From JBGVSA01 sp041807905 (GTDB lineage Bacteria; Pseudomonadota; Gammaproteobacteria; Burkholderiales; Rhodocyclaceae), in contig NZ_JBGVSA010000016.1 in the NCBI RefSeq assembly GCF_041807905.1, positions 42,713-106,712 of the forward strand: a stretch of 64,000 nt of DNA, read 5' to 3'. This document shows positions 1-8,491 of this stretch, one piece after another. Within the stretch, counting starts at the first letter, position 1; each line of letters starts with the position of its first letter. Under the pieces are notes generated by a model. The model was not told the origin of the DNA. It made no database searches and worked only from the letters and a program-made list of their open reading frames with translations. The position numbers and the translations under genes are program-made.

Positions 1-580
1 TGTGGCTGTCGACCGTGCGCTCGGTGACCACGCGCGAATCCGGGTACATGCTGTCGATCAGTTGCTGCCGGCTGAACAGCCGCCCGGGGCGCGAAGCGAG
101 CAGCTTGAGCAGGTTGTATTCAATGGCCGTCAGGCGTGCGGACAAGCCGTCGATGGTGACCGAATGAAATGAATCGTCCAGTTGCAGCCCCTGCTGCGCT
201 TCAGGTGATTGCGCCTGGTTTGCACGGCGCAACACCGTGCGCACGCGCGCCACCACTTCGCGCGGACTGAACGGCTTGCACACATAGTCATCCGCGCCGA
301 GTCCCAACCCGAGCAATCGATCGAGTTCATCGGCGCGGGCGCTCAGCATGATGATCGGAATGTTCGAATGACGACGCACCTGCTTGCATACTTCCAGTCC
401 GGGCAGACCTGGCAGATTGAGGTCGAGCAGCATGATCTGCGCGTTGTGCTCTCCCAGCCAGGCTACGGCCGCGTCGCCACGGTCGACACACACCGGCTCG
501 AACCCGTCTGCGGCAAGGTAGTCGTGCAACAGGCACGCAATCTTGGATTCGTCTTCGACGATCAGCACACGTTGAGTCAC
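1..580 (-). CDS. OmpR/BaeR-type response regulator, 3' end cut off
   Basis: Cytoplasmic DNA-binding response regulator of a two-component system. About 193 codons are visible and the C-terminus lies beyond the window edge. The receiver domain covers residues 1-120, with the acidic pair E9/D10, phosphoacceptor D53 in LLDLNLPG, and the lysine in CKPFSPRE. The winged-helix domain begins near residue 135 and contains LTAIEYNLLKLL and RTVDSH. The start is a GTG that overlaps the stop of the upstream histidine kinase as GTGA, so the two are translationally coupled and are probable partners. The receiver wording is closest to the BaeR group. Family assignment is firm, the symbol is not. Confidence 0.88.
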   Translation of the reverse strand, partial: MTQRVLIVEDESKIACLLHDYLAADGFEPVCVDRGDAAVAWLGEHNAQIMLLDLNLPGLPGLEVCKQVRRHSNIPIIMLSARADELDRLLGLGLGADDYVCKPFSPREVVARVRTVLRRANQAQSPEAQQGLQLDDSFHSVTIDGLSARLTAIEYNLLKLLASRPGRLFSRQQLIDSMYPDSRVVTERTVDSH

Positions 581-1968
581 GACGGATCTCCCTGCAGACT
601 CGCGCGCAGTTCCCAGCGCAGTCCTCCCAGCTCGCTGCTCGAAGCGACGAGCGACATGTCGTGCGCTTCGGCGATCACGCGCACGATCGACAGCCCGATG
701 CCGCTGCCCGCATGCACGCGCCCCTCCATGCGCGTCGGCTGGAAGAATCGCTCGCCCAGACGCGGCAGATCGACGTCGCGCACGCCCGGCGCTGAGTCTT
801 CCCATACGACATGGACGCACTGTCCGACCCGCGTCACCGCGATGTGCAACGCGCCGGGGCCGACGGTGTAGCGGAGCGTGTTCTGCATGAGGTTGGACAA
901 GAGCTGCCGCAGACGTTCTGGATCGCCCCACACCGGCGCCGACTCGAGCGTCAATTGCAGCGAGATGCCCTGCGTCGATAGCGCTTCGCCGAAACGAGCG
1001 ACGTGTTCATCGATCAATGCGGCAAGGTCGACTTCGCGCGGACTGCAGCGCAGCGCCCCGGCATCGGCCTGCGACAGCAAATGCAAGTCGTCCACCAGCA
1101 AGGCAAGCCGATACACCTCTTCGCGCAACGATTGCATGCTGCGCACGTCGGCGCGGCGCACGCCCTGCTCCACCGCCTCGATCTCGCCACGCAGCACCGT
1201 CAACGGCGTGCGCAATTCGTGCGCGATATCCATGAACCACGCCTGTCGCGCCTGACGGCTGGCATCGAGCGCCACGGCCAGGCGATTGACATCCTGCGCG
1301 AGCTGGCCAAGCTCATCGCCGCGCGTCACCGCCACGCGCACCTCGCACTGTCCGCGAGCCAGCGCATGCAATGCACGCGCGACTTCGCCGATGGGACGCC
1401 CCAGCCAGCGCCCCATCAGGATCGCCGCGATCACCGAGATGCACACCATCACCGAGGCCGTCAGCGCAAAGCTGCTGCGCTGCTGATGGGCGAATGCGCT
1501 GTCGACGACCTCGGTGAAACCGGGTGCCGGCGCCATGCCGAGGTAACCCACGGCGGCGTCGCCAACGGTCACGGGCAACGTGGCTTCGATGTCGCGAGTG
1601 CCAGTCGGACCGACCAGCATACGGCGCTGCGCATCGAGCAAGGTGATGCCCGGCGGCGGAGGCAGATCGAACGACGGTTCATGCGGGCCATGCAGCGAGC
1701 CGGGCCGCGCGTCCTCCGACGACTGACGTGCCAGGCGACCCAGCAACCGCGGGTCGGCCACGAAGCCTTCCCACGTACCGTGGCGGGCGTAGTAGTCGGC
1801 CAGCGCGCGCGCCAGCGGTCTCAGGCGCGTGAGCGACTGCTGCTGCAGGTATGACGAGAAGCCGCGATTGAAGCTCCAGACATTGAGCCCGTACACCACG
1901 GCGGCAAGGATCAGGAACAGTGCGGAGAAGGCCAGCAAGAGTCTCGTGCGGAGTCGCGTGGGCTGCAT
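577..1968 (-). CDS. Sensor histidine kinase (BaeS-like)
   Basis: Inner-membrane sensor kinase of about 463 residues. A first membrane helix lies near residues 8-30, a periplasmic loop to about 160, then a second helix, a HAMP linker, the dimerisation/phosphoacceptor box AHELRTPL near residue 249, an N box NLMQNTLRY near 363, and the ATP-lid motif GSGIGLSI near 424. An in-frame start 16 codons upstream exists, but ATG at 1968 places the hydrophobic helix at the N-terminus as usual, so I chose it. It is followed directly by the response regulator with a four-base GTGA overlap. The periplasmic loop gives no clue to the signal. Confidence 0.87.
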   Translation of the reverse strand: MQPTRLRTRLLLAFSALFLILAAVVYGLNVWSFNRGFSSYLQQQSLTRLRPLARALADYYARHGTWEGFVADPRLLGRLARQSSEDARPGSLHGPHEPSFDLPPPPGITLLDAQRRMLVGPTGTRDIEATLPVTVGDAAVGYLGMAPAPGFTEVVDSAFAHQQRSSFALTASVMVCISVIAAILMGRWLGRPIGEVARALHALARGQCEVRVAVTRGDELGQLAQDVNRLAVALDASRQARQAWFMDIAHELRTPLTVLRGEIEAVEQGVRRADVRSMQSLREEVYRLALLVDDLHLLSQADAGALRCSPREVDLAALIDEHVARFGEALSTQGISLQLTLESAPVWGDPERLRQLLSNLMQNTLRYTVGPGALHIAVTRVGQCVHVVWEDSAPGVRDVDLPRLGERFFQPTRMEGRVHAGSGIGLSIVRVIAEAHDMSLVASSSELGGLRWELRASLQGDPS

Positions 1969-2226
1969 GTTGAAACGTGTTGGCTGCGCGGCCCGCGCTG
2001 AGCAAAGCGCATGCACGGTGAGCTTGTGGCAATGCGAGGCATGCTGCCACGCGACCTTGCAAGCATTTGCGCGGACTTTGTGTGGAAATGTTCAAGCGCG
2101 CGCGCAAGGCACTGTTTTGCATGGAATGCCGGAATAGCGAGGGAATACTCCCCCTGTTCCGCGCTTTGCACGATTGGCGACGACAACTCGCGCGGCATGA
2201 ACCGGCGCGCGTGCCGGGCGCGAAGC
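1969..2226. promoter_or_regulatory. Intergenic region upstream of the BaeS-like kinase
   Basis: The 258 bases between the thioredoxin stop and the kinase start must hold the promoter of the two-component operon. I could not pick a convincing sigma-70 box pair or a terminator here. Confidence 0.3.
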
Positions 2227-2559
2227 CTACCCGCCGGGCGGATCGATCAGCGCCAGCGCCTGCAGGATCTCTTGCGCATCATCGGGGCGCACCACGCGGG
2301 CAAGCTCGCGCCCCTGGCGCATGAATATCAATGTCGGCCACAACTTGACGGCGAACGAGCGCCCCAGCCGGCGTCCCTTGCCGTCCTCGACCTTGATGTG
2401 GGTGACATGGTCGCGGCCATCCATTGCCATGTCGATGGCCGGCTGTGCGCCGCGACAGAAGCCGCACCAGTTGGTGCCGAACTCGATGACGACGGGGCCG
2501 TTCAGGGCGTCGACGTCTTCGCGGCTCAGGTCGACGTTGGCGTAAGGTGCGCTGCTCAT
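2227..2559 (-). CDS. Small thioredoxin-family protein
   Basis: A 110-residue single-domain thioredoxin fold protein with no signal peptide, so probably cytoplasmic. The redox centre is WCGFC with cysteines 32 and 35, and the cis-proline loop is KLWPTLIF. CGFC differs from the CGPC of classical thioredoxin, which suggests a different redox potential or client set. The start at 2559 is fixed by an excellent ribosome binding site (AAGGAGG) a few bases upstream; the longer open frame reaching 2829 lies inside the next gene and is not real. Its function in vivo cannot be told from context: the neighbours are a two-component system and a sulfonate-type transporter. Confidence 0.85.
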   Translation of the reverse strand: MSSAPYANVDLSREDVDALNGPVVIEFGTNWCGFCRGAQPAIDMAMDGRDHVTHIKVEDGKGRRLGRSFAVKLWPTLIFMRQGRELARVVRPDDAQEILQALALIDPPGG

Positions 2560-2615
2560 GCGTGCCTCCTTGTGATGACATTCCATCATGGCACACAGCA
2601 AGGAGTACGCCTGGC

Positions 2616-3446
2616 TTACGAGAAGCGCGCCGTCGTCGTGCCGCGCCAGCGCAGCAAGCGCTTTTCCGCCACGATGGCCGACACGTTGAGCACATAGCCC
2701 ACGACGCCGACCACGATCACGCCGAGAATGACCTGGTCCATCCAGAAGTGTTCGCGCCCATCGACCATCAGGTTGCCGATGCCGCGCCCCGAGGTCAGCA
2801 GGTATTCCGCGCCGAGCGTGGCCACCCACGAGTACATCAGCGCAAGCTGCACCCCCGTGAGGATCGACGGCAAGGCCGACGGCAACACCACGCGGCGGAT
2901 CAGTTGCCAGCGCGAGAATTCGAACACGCGGGCGACTTCGAACAGTTCGCGCGGCACGCTACGGATGCCCTCGAACGTATTGAGCACCATCGGAAAGAAC
3001 GCCGCCAGCGACAGGAACGCCACCTTGGCCGGATCGCCGAGCCCGAACCACAATGAGATCAGCGGAATCCACGCCAGCAACGACACCTGCTTCACGGTGT
3101 GAAAACTCGGTCCGAAGAGTTTTTCCGCCAGCCGCGAAAAGCCCAGCAGAGCGCCTGCGCCCAACCCGAGCGTCGCCCCGATCACGAATCCGATGAGGTC
3201 GCGCCGCAGGCTCGCCGACAACGAGTCCAGCAGATAGCCGTTGCCGATGAGCCGCAGCGCGGTGTTCCACACCTGCTCGGGCGAAGCGAGGAATTCCGTC
3301 TTCGCCACACCCAGCCGGAACGCGGCGGACCACACGACGAGTACGGCCAGCGGCAAGGCCGCACCGCGTGCGATACGCCGCCAGCGGCCCACCTCGGCCG
3401 GCTTGCGTTGCAGGATGGCGCCCGCTGCGAGCGTTCTGGTATTCAT
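2616..3446 (-). CDS. SsuC/TauC-type ABC importer permease (copy 1)
   Basis: Inner-membrane permease of 276 residues with about six hydrophobic helices. It has the BPD_transp_1 cytoplasmic loop that contacts the ATPase (EVARVFEFSRWQLIRRVVLPSALPSILTG), quoted here only by its key residues E-A-R and G, near residue 190. Family members import sulfonates, taurine or nitrate. The start at 3446 follows GGAGGA; the frame stays open further upstream but loses similarity there. It ends a same-strand run of binding protein, binding protein, permease, permease. No ATPase gene is in the run, so the energising subunit must come from elsewhere. Confidence 0.88.
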   Translation of the reverse strand: MNTRTLAAGAILQRKPAEVGRWRRIARGAALPLAVLVVWSAAFRLGVAKTEFLASPEQVWNTALRLIGNGYLLDSLSASLRRDLIGFVIGATLGLGAGALLGFSRLAEKLFGPSFHTVKQVSLLAWIPLISLWFGLGDPAKVAFLSLAAFFPMVLNTFEGIRSVPRELFEVARVFEFSRWQLIRRVVLPSALPSILTGVQLALMYSWVATLGAEYLLTSGRGIGNLMVDGREHFWMDQVILGVIVVGVVGYVLNVSAIVAEKRLLRWRGTTTARFS

Positions 3447-3460
3447 GGCTCGTCCTCCAA

Positions 3461-4318
3461 TCAGAAACTCGCACGGCGCCAGCGCAGCAGCCGCAGTTCG
3501 ATCAACGCCAGCCCCTTGTCGAGCGCGAATCCGACCGCGCCGACCACCACGACGGCCGCCATCACCACGTCGAGCTGGAAGAGCTGCCGGCCATACACCA
3601 GCATGAAGCCCAGTCCCTCGCTGGACGCCAGCAGTTCCACCGCCACCAGCGCGAGCCACGCCTTGGTCATGCCAAAGCGGATGCCCGTCCAGATCTGCGG
3701 GAACGCTGCGGGAAACACCACCCGGCGCAGCAGTTGCCCGCGCGTGAGCTGATACACGCGCGCCACTTCGATGAAGCGCGTCGGCACCGAGCGGATGCCC
3801 TGGTAGGTGCTGATCGCCACCGGCACGAGCACGGCCTTGGTGATGAGGATGATTTTCAGCGCCTCGCCGATGCCGACCAGCATCATCAGCAAGGGCAGCC
3901 AGCCCAATGACGGCACCTGCGCGAAGGTGTTGAAGCTCGGGTAGAGGTAGTCCTTAAGCGTGGGCGACAGACCCATCGCAACGCCCAGCACAAGCCCAAT
4001 GCCAACACCGATGGCAAAGCCGTACACCACGCGCAGCAGACTGATTTGCAGATTGGCGGCAATGTCCCCCGTCTGCCACAGGTCGTTGAACGTGTCCGCC
4101 ACCACGCCCGGCGCGGGCAATATCTGTTCGGCCACCCAGCCGTTGTGCGCCGCCAGCCACCACACGGCAAACACCAGCAACGGAAACGGCCAGGCCAGCG
4201 CAAGATCGCGCAGCGCGCCGGCGGTCGCAAGAAGGCGCGCACGCCATGCCGCGCCCAGTGTAAGTGGCGGTGTCGAATCGAGCGCTTCGGCCGCCTGCGC
4301 GATCAGCACGGTTCCCAT
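3461..4318 (-). CDS. SsuC/TauC-type ABC importer permease (copy 2)
   Basis: A 285-residue inner-membrane permease related to the downstream copy, with a longer N-terminal cytoplasmic stretch of about 35 residues before the first helix. The ATPase-contact loop is visible as IEVARVYQLTRGQLLRRV near residue 190. Start chosen at 4318; an upstream in-frame ATG at 4372 would overlap the binding-protein gene. It lies 13 bases after the binding-protein stop and 14 bases before the next permease, so the genes are very likely one transcript. Two different permeases may form a heterodimer, or each may pair with one of the two binding proteins. Confidence 0.87.
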   Translation of the reverse strand: MGTVLIAQAAEALDSTPPLTLGAAWRARLLATAGALRDLALAWPFPLLVFAVWWLAAHNGWVAEQILPAPGVVADTFNDLWQTGDIAANLQISLLRVVYGFAIGVGIGLVLGVAMGLSPTLKDYLYPSFNTFAQVPSLGWLPLLMMLVGIGEALKIILITKAVLVPVAISTYQGIRSVPTRFIEVARVYQLTRGQLLRRVVFPAAFPQIWTGIRFGMTKAWLALVAVELLASSEGLGFMLVYGRQLFQLDVVMAAVVVVGAVGFALDKGLALIELRLLRWRRASF

Positions 4319-4331
4319 ATCCACCCCGCTC

Positions 4332-5441
4332 TCATCGCGCCGCCACCGCTGCCACGGGCTTGCCGTTGGCATCGGTGGGCGTCCAGTAGTTTTCGAGGTT
4401 CAGTTCCTTGAGCGCGGCGCGCAGGAACTTCGGCTCAAACCATTTTTCGACGTCGAATTTGCTGCGCGTAAGGCGAAAGCGATAGGAATCCTCCACCGCT
4501 TCCTTGTAGCGCTGGATGATGAACGGGTCGATCAGCGGACTCAGCCGCACTCGCGTCGGCTGGCCGATGAAGTCCTCCTGGTAGACCTCGGCCGGATACC
4601 CCATCAGCGACCACGCGCCGAATACCTCGCCACGGTTCTTCTCATCCGAGGCCCAGCGCGCGGATCGCAATACGACCTTGACCACGCGCGTGGTGGTTTC
4701 CGGATAGCGTTCGGCGAACTCTTCGGTCACCAGCAGCCCGGAGCGGCGAGTGAAGCGCGGATCGCTCACGCTGCTGTAGACAATGCGGGCCACGCCCTTG
4801 TCGCGCAGGCGCAGGTACTCGAAGCCGCCGAGCACCGCGTCGATGTCCTTGCTCGCCAGCGCAGCCTGCGCCGTGGCGTTGTCGAGGTTCACCACCTTCA
4901 GGTCACGCTCGGTGAGCCCGTTGGCTTCGAGCAGGCGGTTGGCGGGCAACTGCGCGTTGGTGCCTTTGAAGATGGCGACGCGCTTGCCGCGAAGATCTTT
5001 CACCGATTTGATCGGCGAATCCGGCGGCACCGCAAGGTACAGGTTCTGCCGGCTGTCCGTCGGCAACAGGAAGCGCGTCTTAAGGCCGCCGCTGCGACCG
5101 ATGATCGAAGGCAGGTCGCCCTGGAAGACAAAATCGAACTGCTTGTTGGCAAGCCCTTCGTTGACCGCCGGCCCGGCGCCCTTGTGGAAGAACCACTCCA
5201 CCTTCACACCGTCCTTGGCGAACTCTTCCTCGAACAATCCGCGCTGCCGCGAGAGCCCGATGGTGCCGGTTGTGTAGACCGGCGGATTGCCGACCGAGGG
5301 CGACGCGATGCCGATGCGAATGACAGGTGGCGGTGTCTCGGCCTGCGCCAGTGGCGATGCCGCCAGCGCGATGGCCGTCACGACAATGCCGCCGAAGATA
5401 CGACGACGTACGCCGTCGAAGCGTCGAATGATGCGATTCAT
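4332..5441 (-). CDS. Aliphatic-sulfonate-type ABC substrate-binding protein (copy 1)
   Basis: Periplasmic binding protein of 369 residues in the SsuA/NMT1 group. A signal peptide covers about residues 1-34 and ends near AQAE. The mature part has family motifs such as FHKGAGPAVNEGLANKQ, QGDLPSIIGR, LRGKRVAIFKGTN and, near the C-terminus, ENYWTPTDANGKPV. It is a clear paralogue of the gene immediately upstream, sharing the segments SVGNPP, KGAGPAVNE and YWTPxDAxGKP. The likely ligand class is organosulfonates or similar sulfur compounds by family; the actual ligand is unknown. Confidence 0.88.
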   Translation of the reverse strand: MNRIIRRFDGVRRRIFGGIVVTAIALAASPLAQAETPPPVIRIGIASPSVGNPPVYTTGTIGLSRQRGLFEEEFAKDGVKVEWFFHKGAGPAVNEGLANKQFDFVFQGDLPSIIGRSGGLKTRFLLPTDSRQNLYLAVPPDSPIKSVKDLRGKRVAIFKGTNAQLPANRLLEANGLTERDLKVVNLDNATAQAALASKDIDAVLGGFEYLRLRDKGVARIVYSSVSDPRFTRRSGLLVTEEFAERYPETTTRVVKVVLRSARWASDEKNRGEVFGAWSLMGYPAEVYQEDFIGQPTRVRLSPLIDPFIIQRYKEAVEDSYRFRLTRSKFDVEKWFEPKFLRAALKELNLENYWTPTDANGKPVAAVAAR

Positions 5442-5510
5442 GTGTTCTTCCTTATTGTGCCGCGGCAGTCATGTCGCTGCCGCGCTCTCTGTCTGCGTAG
5501 AACCGGCCGA

Positions 5511-6647
5511 TCAATTGCGGCTGGCGGTCTTGCCCGGCGCGGCGCGCGTGTTGGCAAGAATCGGCTTGCCGTCGGCATCCAGCGGCGTCCAGTAGTCTTC
5601 GAGATGCAGGCTCTTGAGCGCGGCATCCAGAAAGCTGCGATCGAACCAGCCATCGACTTCGACGTCCTTGCGGATCAGCCCGAATTGGCGCGCGTCTTTC
5701 ACCACGTCCTTGTAGCGACCGACCAAAAACGGATCGAGCAAGGGGCTGGAGCGCAGCTTGATGTTGTCACCGTAGTCTTCGGCCAGCAGTTCCTTGGTGT
5801 AGACGCCGGGAATCGCCCACAGCTTGAGGACTTCGTCGCGGTTCGCCGGGTCCGACGCCCACTGGGCCGCGCGCACCAGCACCTTGGTCACGCGTCGCGT
5901 GGTGTCCGGATACTTCGCCGCGAACTCATCGCGCACCAGGATGTGCCCCTGCCGCGTGAAGACCGGCGAATCGCCGTTGCTGGTGTAGATGATCTTGAGC
6001 TTGCCTTGGTCACGCAGCTTGAGCAGCTGGATGTCGCCGAACAGCGCGTCGATATCGCCATTGAGCAAGGCGGCCTGCCCGCTGGCGGTGTCGAGGTTGA
6101 TCACCTTGAGATTGCGTTCGTTCAGTTTGTATTTGGCAAGCAGGCGATTGATGGGCGTCTGCGAATTGGTGCCCTTGAAGAACGACACCTTCTTGCCCTT
6201 GAGTTCCTCGACAGAACGGATCCTGGAATCCGGCGGTACGGCAAGGTAGATGTTGTTGCGGATGTTGTTGGCGATGATCAGTCGTGTCTTGAGTCCCGCC
6301 GCGCGTCCGATCACCGCCGGGAGATCGCCCTGCGACGCAAAGTCGAGCTGGTTGTTGGCAAGCGCCTCATTGACCGCCGGGCCGGCCCCTTTGAAAAAGA
6401 CAAATTCGAATTTGACGTTGTCATTCTTGAACTCTTCTTCGAGCCAGCCCTTCGTATAGGCGATCCCTGCACTGCCCAAGGTGTAGGCCGGCGGATTGCC
6501 GACCTTGGGGCTGGCAAAGCCGAAGTTGATGACCTGGGGCGGCGTCTCGGCCTTGGCCGTTGTCGCCAGCCACGGCGCTGCAATCAGCAATACAGGTGCA
6601 ATCCAGCGAACGATGGCACGGGCGCCCTGTCGGTTCTGATCTCTCAT
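5511..6647 (-). CDS. Aliphatic-sulfonate-type ABC substrate-binding protein (copy 2)
   Basis: Periplasmic binding protein of 378 residues, first gene of the transporter run. The signal peptide covers about residues 1-33, ending near AKAE. It shares with the downstream copy the motifs KVGNPPAY, FFKGAGPAVNEAL, QGDLPAVIGRAAG, LAVPPDS and EDYWTPLDADGKP, so the pair arose by duplication and has diverged in the ligand-facing parts. A minus-strand match to the sigma-54 promoter consensus lies at 6700-6716, about 40 bases upstream of the translation start, with a dyad at 6665-6692 between them. The first of the two permeases follows the copy-1 gene. Confidence 0.88.
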   Translation of the reverse strand: MRDQNRQGARAIVRWIAPVLLIAAPWLATTAKAETPPQVINFGFASPKVGNPPAYTLGSAGIAYTKGWLEEEFKNDNVKFEFVFFKGAGPAVNEALANNQLDFASQGDLPAVIGRAAGLKTRLIIANNIRNNIYLAVPPDSRIRSVEELKGKKVSFFKGTNSQTPINRLLAKYKLNERNLKVINLDTASGQAALLNGDIDALFGDIQLLKLRDQGKLKIIYTSNGDSPVFTRQGHILVRDEFAAKYPDTTRRVTKVLVRAAQWASDPANRDEVLKLWAIPGVYTKELLAEDYGDNIKLRSSPLLDPFLVGRYKDVVKDARQFGLIRKDVEVDGWFDRSFLDAALKSLHLEDYWTPLDADGKPILANTRAAPGKTASRN

Positions 6648-6664
6648 GTTGTGGTCCCATCCGA

Positions 6665-6692
6665 ACGAATCCGAGTATTCACTCGTATGCGT
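6665..6692. promoter_or_regulatory. Imperfect dyad upstream of binding-protein gene
   Basis: The arms ACGAATCCGAGT and ACTCGTATGCGT flank ATTC; nine of twelve positions pair and the inner CGAGT/ACTCG is perfect. It lies 18 bases before the copy-2 binding protein start and just downstream of the expected sigma-54 transcription start, a position suited to a repressor or to an mRNA leader hairpin. Confidence 0.4.
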
Positions 6693-6699
6693 CGTTCAA

Positions 6700-6716
6700 G
6701 GCAGAAAGCATGCCAA
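6700..6716 (-). promoter_or_regulatory. Sigma-54-type promoter for the transporter run
   Basis: Read on the minus strand the site is TTGGCATGCTTTCTGCC. It matches the -24/-12 consensus TGGCAYR-N4-TTGC except for C in place of the first T of the -12 box. The invariant GG and GC have the required 12-base offset. Transcription would start near 6689, about 42 bases before the start codon at 6647. Confidence 0.5.
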
Positions 6717-6727
6717 AGCGGGCCATC

Positions 6728-6784
6728 TGCTGCGCATTCACCAGAGTGTTGCCGGCCACGCCAAAGATTGCTGATTGCGCAGCA
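6728..6784. promoter_or_regulatory. Separated inverted repeat in the divergent promoter region
   Basis: TGCTGCGCA at 6728-6736 and its exact complement TGCGCAGCA at 6776-6784 flank 39 bases. The pair lies between the two divergent sigma-54-like promoters. It may be an activator site or looping element; this is inference. Confidence 0.3.
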
Positions 6785-6866
6785 CGCCCCCACGCGAAAA
6801 CGCAGATTCCCGTGTCGAGGCGTCAAGCGACAGACACGCCACGGCACGTCGAAAACAACACGACAC

Positions 6867-6881
6867 CTGTGCGGAACACAG
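6867..6881. promoter_or_regulatory. Candidate upstream activator site
   Basis: The perfect dyad CTGTG-CGGAA-CACAG is centred about 95 bases upstream of the -24 element of the monooxygenase promoter. That is within the usual range for bacterial enhancer-binding proteins. No direct evidence of binding. Confidence 0.3.
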
Positions 6882-6968
6882 CAGACGCCCCGTCGATTGC
6901 TGGCTGCGCAACAAAGATCATCACCACCCTGCCCTCACGCATATGGCAGAACCCATGAACGCAGTCTC

Positions 6969-6984
6969 TGGCACGGCATCTGCA
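6969..6984 (+). promoter_or_regulatory. Sigma-54-type promoter for the flavin monooxygenase
   Basis: TGGCACGGCATCTGCA has a perfect -24 box TGGCACG and a -12 box CTGCA, with one deviation from TTGCA. GG and GC are 12 bases apart as required. Expected transcription start near 6995, giving a leader of about 50 bases before the ATG at 7046. Confidence 0.55.
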
Positions 6985-7045
6985 ATGCATTGCGCTCGAA
7001 CGGCACATGCGCACCGCGCCGACCGCCCTGACACGGAGAAACATA

Positions 7046-8428
7046 ATGAGTGATCGCAAACTGCGCCTCGGCGCATTCATCATGGCCACCGGCCACCACA
7101 TCGCCGCATGGCGCCACCCCGGTTCGCAGATCGACTCGGGCGTGAACATCGACCACTACATCGACGTTGCACGCACCGCCGAGCGCGGCCTGTTCGACCA
7201 GGTCTTCGTGGCCGACAGTCCGGGCCTGCGCAACCACGGCGACACCGAAGCCCTGTCGCGACAGGGCCGCGTGTCTTACTTCGAGCCGGTCACGCTGTGG
7301 TCCGCGCTCTCTGCCGTCACCAAACACGTCGGCTTTGTCGCCACGGCGTCGACCACGTACGAAGACCCGTACCTCCTGGCGCGCAAGTTCGCCTCGCTCG
7401 ATCACATTTCAAAAGGGCGTGCGGCGTGGAACGTCGTGACGACCAGCGCCGACAACGTCTATGGCAACTTCGGGCTCGACCGCCACCCCTCCCCCGAAGA
7501 GCGCTACGAGCGCGCACACGAGTTCGTCGACGTGGTGAAAGGACTGTGGGACAGCTACGAGGACGACGCCTTCATCCGCGACGCGGACAGTGGTGTGTAC
7601 TTCGACCCATCGAAGCTCCACGCGCTCAACCACGTCGGCAAGCATTTCAGGGTGAGCGGGCCGCTCAACATCGAGCGCCCGCCGCAGGGCCACCCTGTGA
7701 TCGTGCAGGCCGGTTCGTCCGAGCCGGGGCGCGAGCTTGCCGCCGCAACGGCGGAAGCGATCTTCACCGCGTGGACGAGCCTTGCCGAAGCGCAGTCGTT
7801 CTACCGCGACATCAAATCGCGCATGCGCAAGTACGGTCGTCGCCCCGAAGAGTTGCTGGTGCTGCCGGGTATCTCACCCGTCGTGGGCCGCACCGAAGAA
7901 GAAGCCCAGGCAAAGTGGGCGGCGCTGCAACGCCTGATTCACCCTTCCGTGGGGCTGTCGACCATCGCCCCATTCTGGCCGGGCGAAGACCTGAGCAAGT
8001 GGAACCTCGATGAGCCGCCCCCTTACTATCCAGCATTGGAGGTCGGCCGCAACAGCCGGCAGAACGTGGTGCTCACGCTCGCGCAGCGCGAACGCTTTAC
8101 CGTGCGCCAACTCTACGAATACCTCGCCGGCGCGCGCGGACATTGGGTCGTGGTGGGCACGCCGCAACAGATCGCCGACCAGATGCAGTCGTGGTTCGAG
8201 AACGAAGCTGCCGACGGCTTCAATGTCATGCCGCCGGTGCTGCCGGAATCGCTCAACGACTTCGTCGACCTTGTGATACCAGAACTTCAGCGGCGAGGCC
8301 TGTTCCGCACGGCCTACGAGGGCACCACCTTGCGCGAAAACCTCGGGCTCGCGCGCCCGGCGAATCGCTTTACGCTCGAACGTCGCGCTGCTCAAGCAGC
8401 GGCACAGGCCGAAACCGCCACAGCCTGA
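7046..8428 (+). CDS. LLM-class flavin-dependent monooxygenase (NtaA/SnaA/DszA family)
   Basis: Cytoplasmic 460-residue FMNH2-dependent oxygenase with a bacterial-luciferase-like TIM barrel. Family marks include GAFIMATGHHIAAWRHP at residues 9-25, the early SPGLRNHGDTEA segment, GRAAWNVVTTS near 128-138, HPSPEERYERAHEF, and HPVIVQAGSSEPGRELAA near 215-230. Members oxidise nitrilotriacetate, EDTA, dibenzothiophene sulfone or dimethyl sulfide and need a separate flavin reductase. One of SsuE type is encoded just downstream on the opposite strand. The ATG at 7046 follows CGGAGAA. A sigma-54-like promoter precedes it. The substrate is not determined; the sulfonate-type transporter suggests a sulfur compound, but an aminopolycarboxylate is possible. 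Confidence 0.88.
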   Translation: MSDRKLRLGAFIMATGHHIAAWRHPGSQIDSGVNIDHYIDVARTAERGLFDQVFVADSPGLRNHGDTEALSRQGRVSYFEPVTLWSALSAVTKHVGFVATASTTYEDPYLLARKFASLDHISKGRAAWNVVTTSADNVYGNFGLDRHPSPEERYERAHEFVDVVKGLWDSYEDDAFIRDADSGVYFDPSKLHALNHVGKHFRVSGPLNIERPPQGHPVIVQAGSSEPGRELAAATAEAIFTAWTSLAEAQSFYRDIKSRMRKYGRRPEELLVLPGISPVVGRTEEEAQAKWAALQRLIHPSVGLSTIAPFWPGEDLSKWNLDEPPPYYPALEVGRNSRQNVVLTLAQRERFTVRQLYEYLAGARGHWVVVGTPQQIADQMQSWFENEAADGFNVMPPVLPESLNDFVDLVIPELQRRGLFRTAYEGTTLRENLGLARPANRFTLERRAAQAAAQAETATA

Positions 8429-8442
8429 GCGCACAAACGAAT

Positions 8443-8467
8443 CCGGGGGGACATGCCCCCCGGTTTT
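8443..8467. terminator. Rho-independent terminator between convergent genes
   Basis: Stem CCGGGGGG/CCCCCCGG around ACATG, followed by TTTT on the plus strand. It sits between the monooxygenase stop and the stop of the convergent flavin reductase gene. Confidence 0.75.
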
Positions 8468-8491
8468 CGTTACGGCCGCGTCCGGATGCGT

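Noticed and set aside
3960..7031. Plus-strand open frame of 1023 codons opposite the binding proteins and permease
   Set aside because: It lies antisense to well-supported genes with signal peptides and family motifs. Long antisense frames are expected at this GC content, and the translation has no coherent domain.
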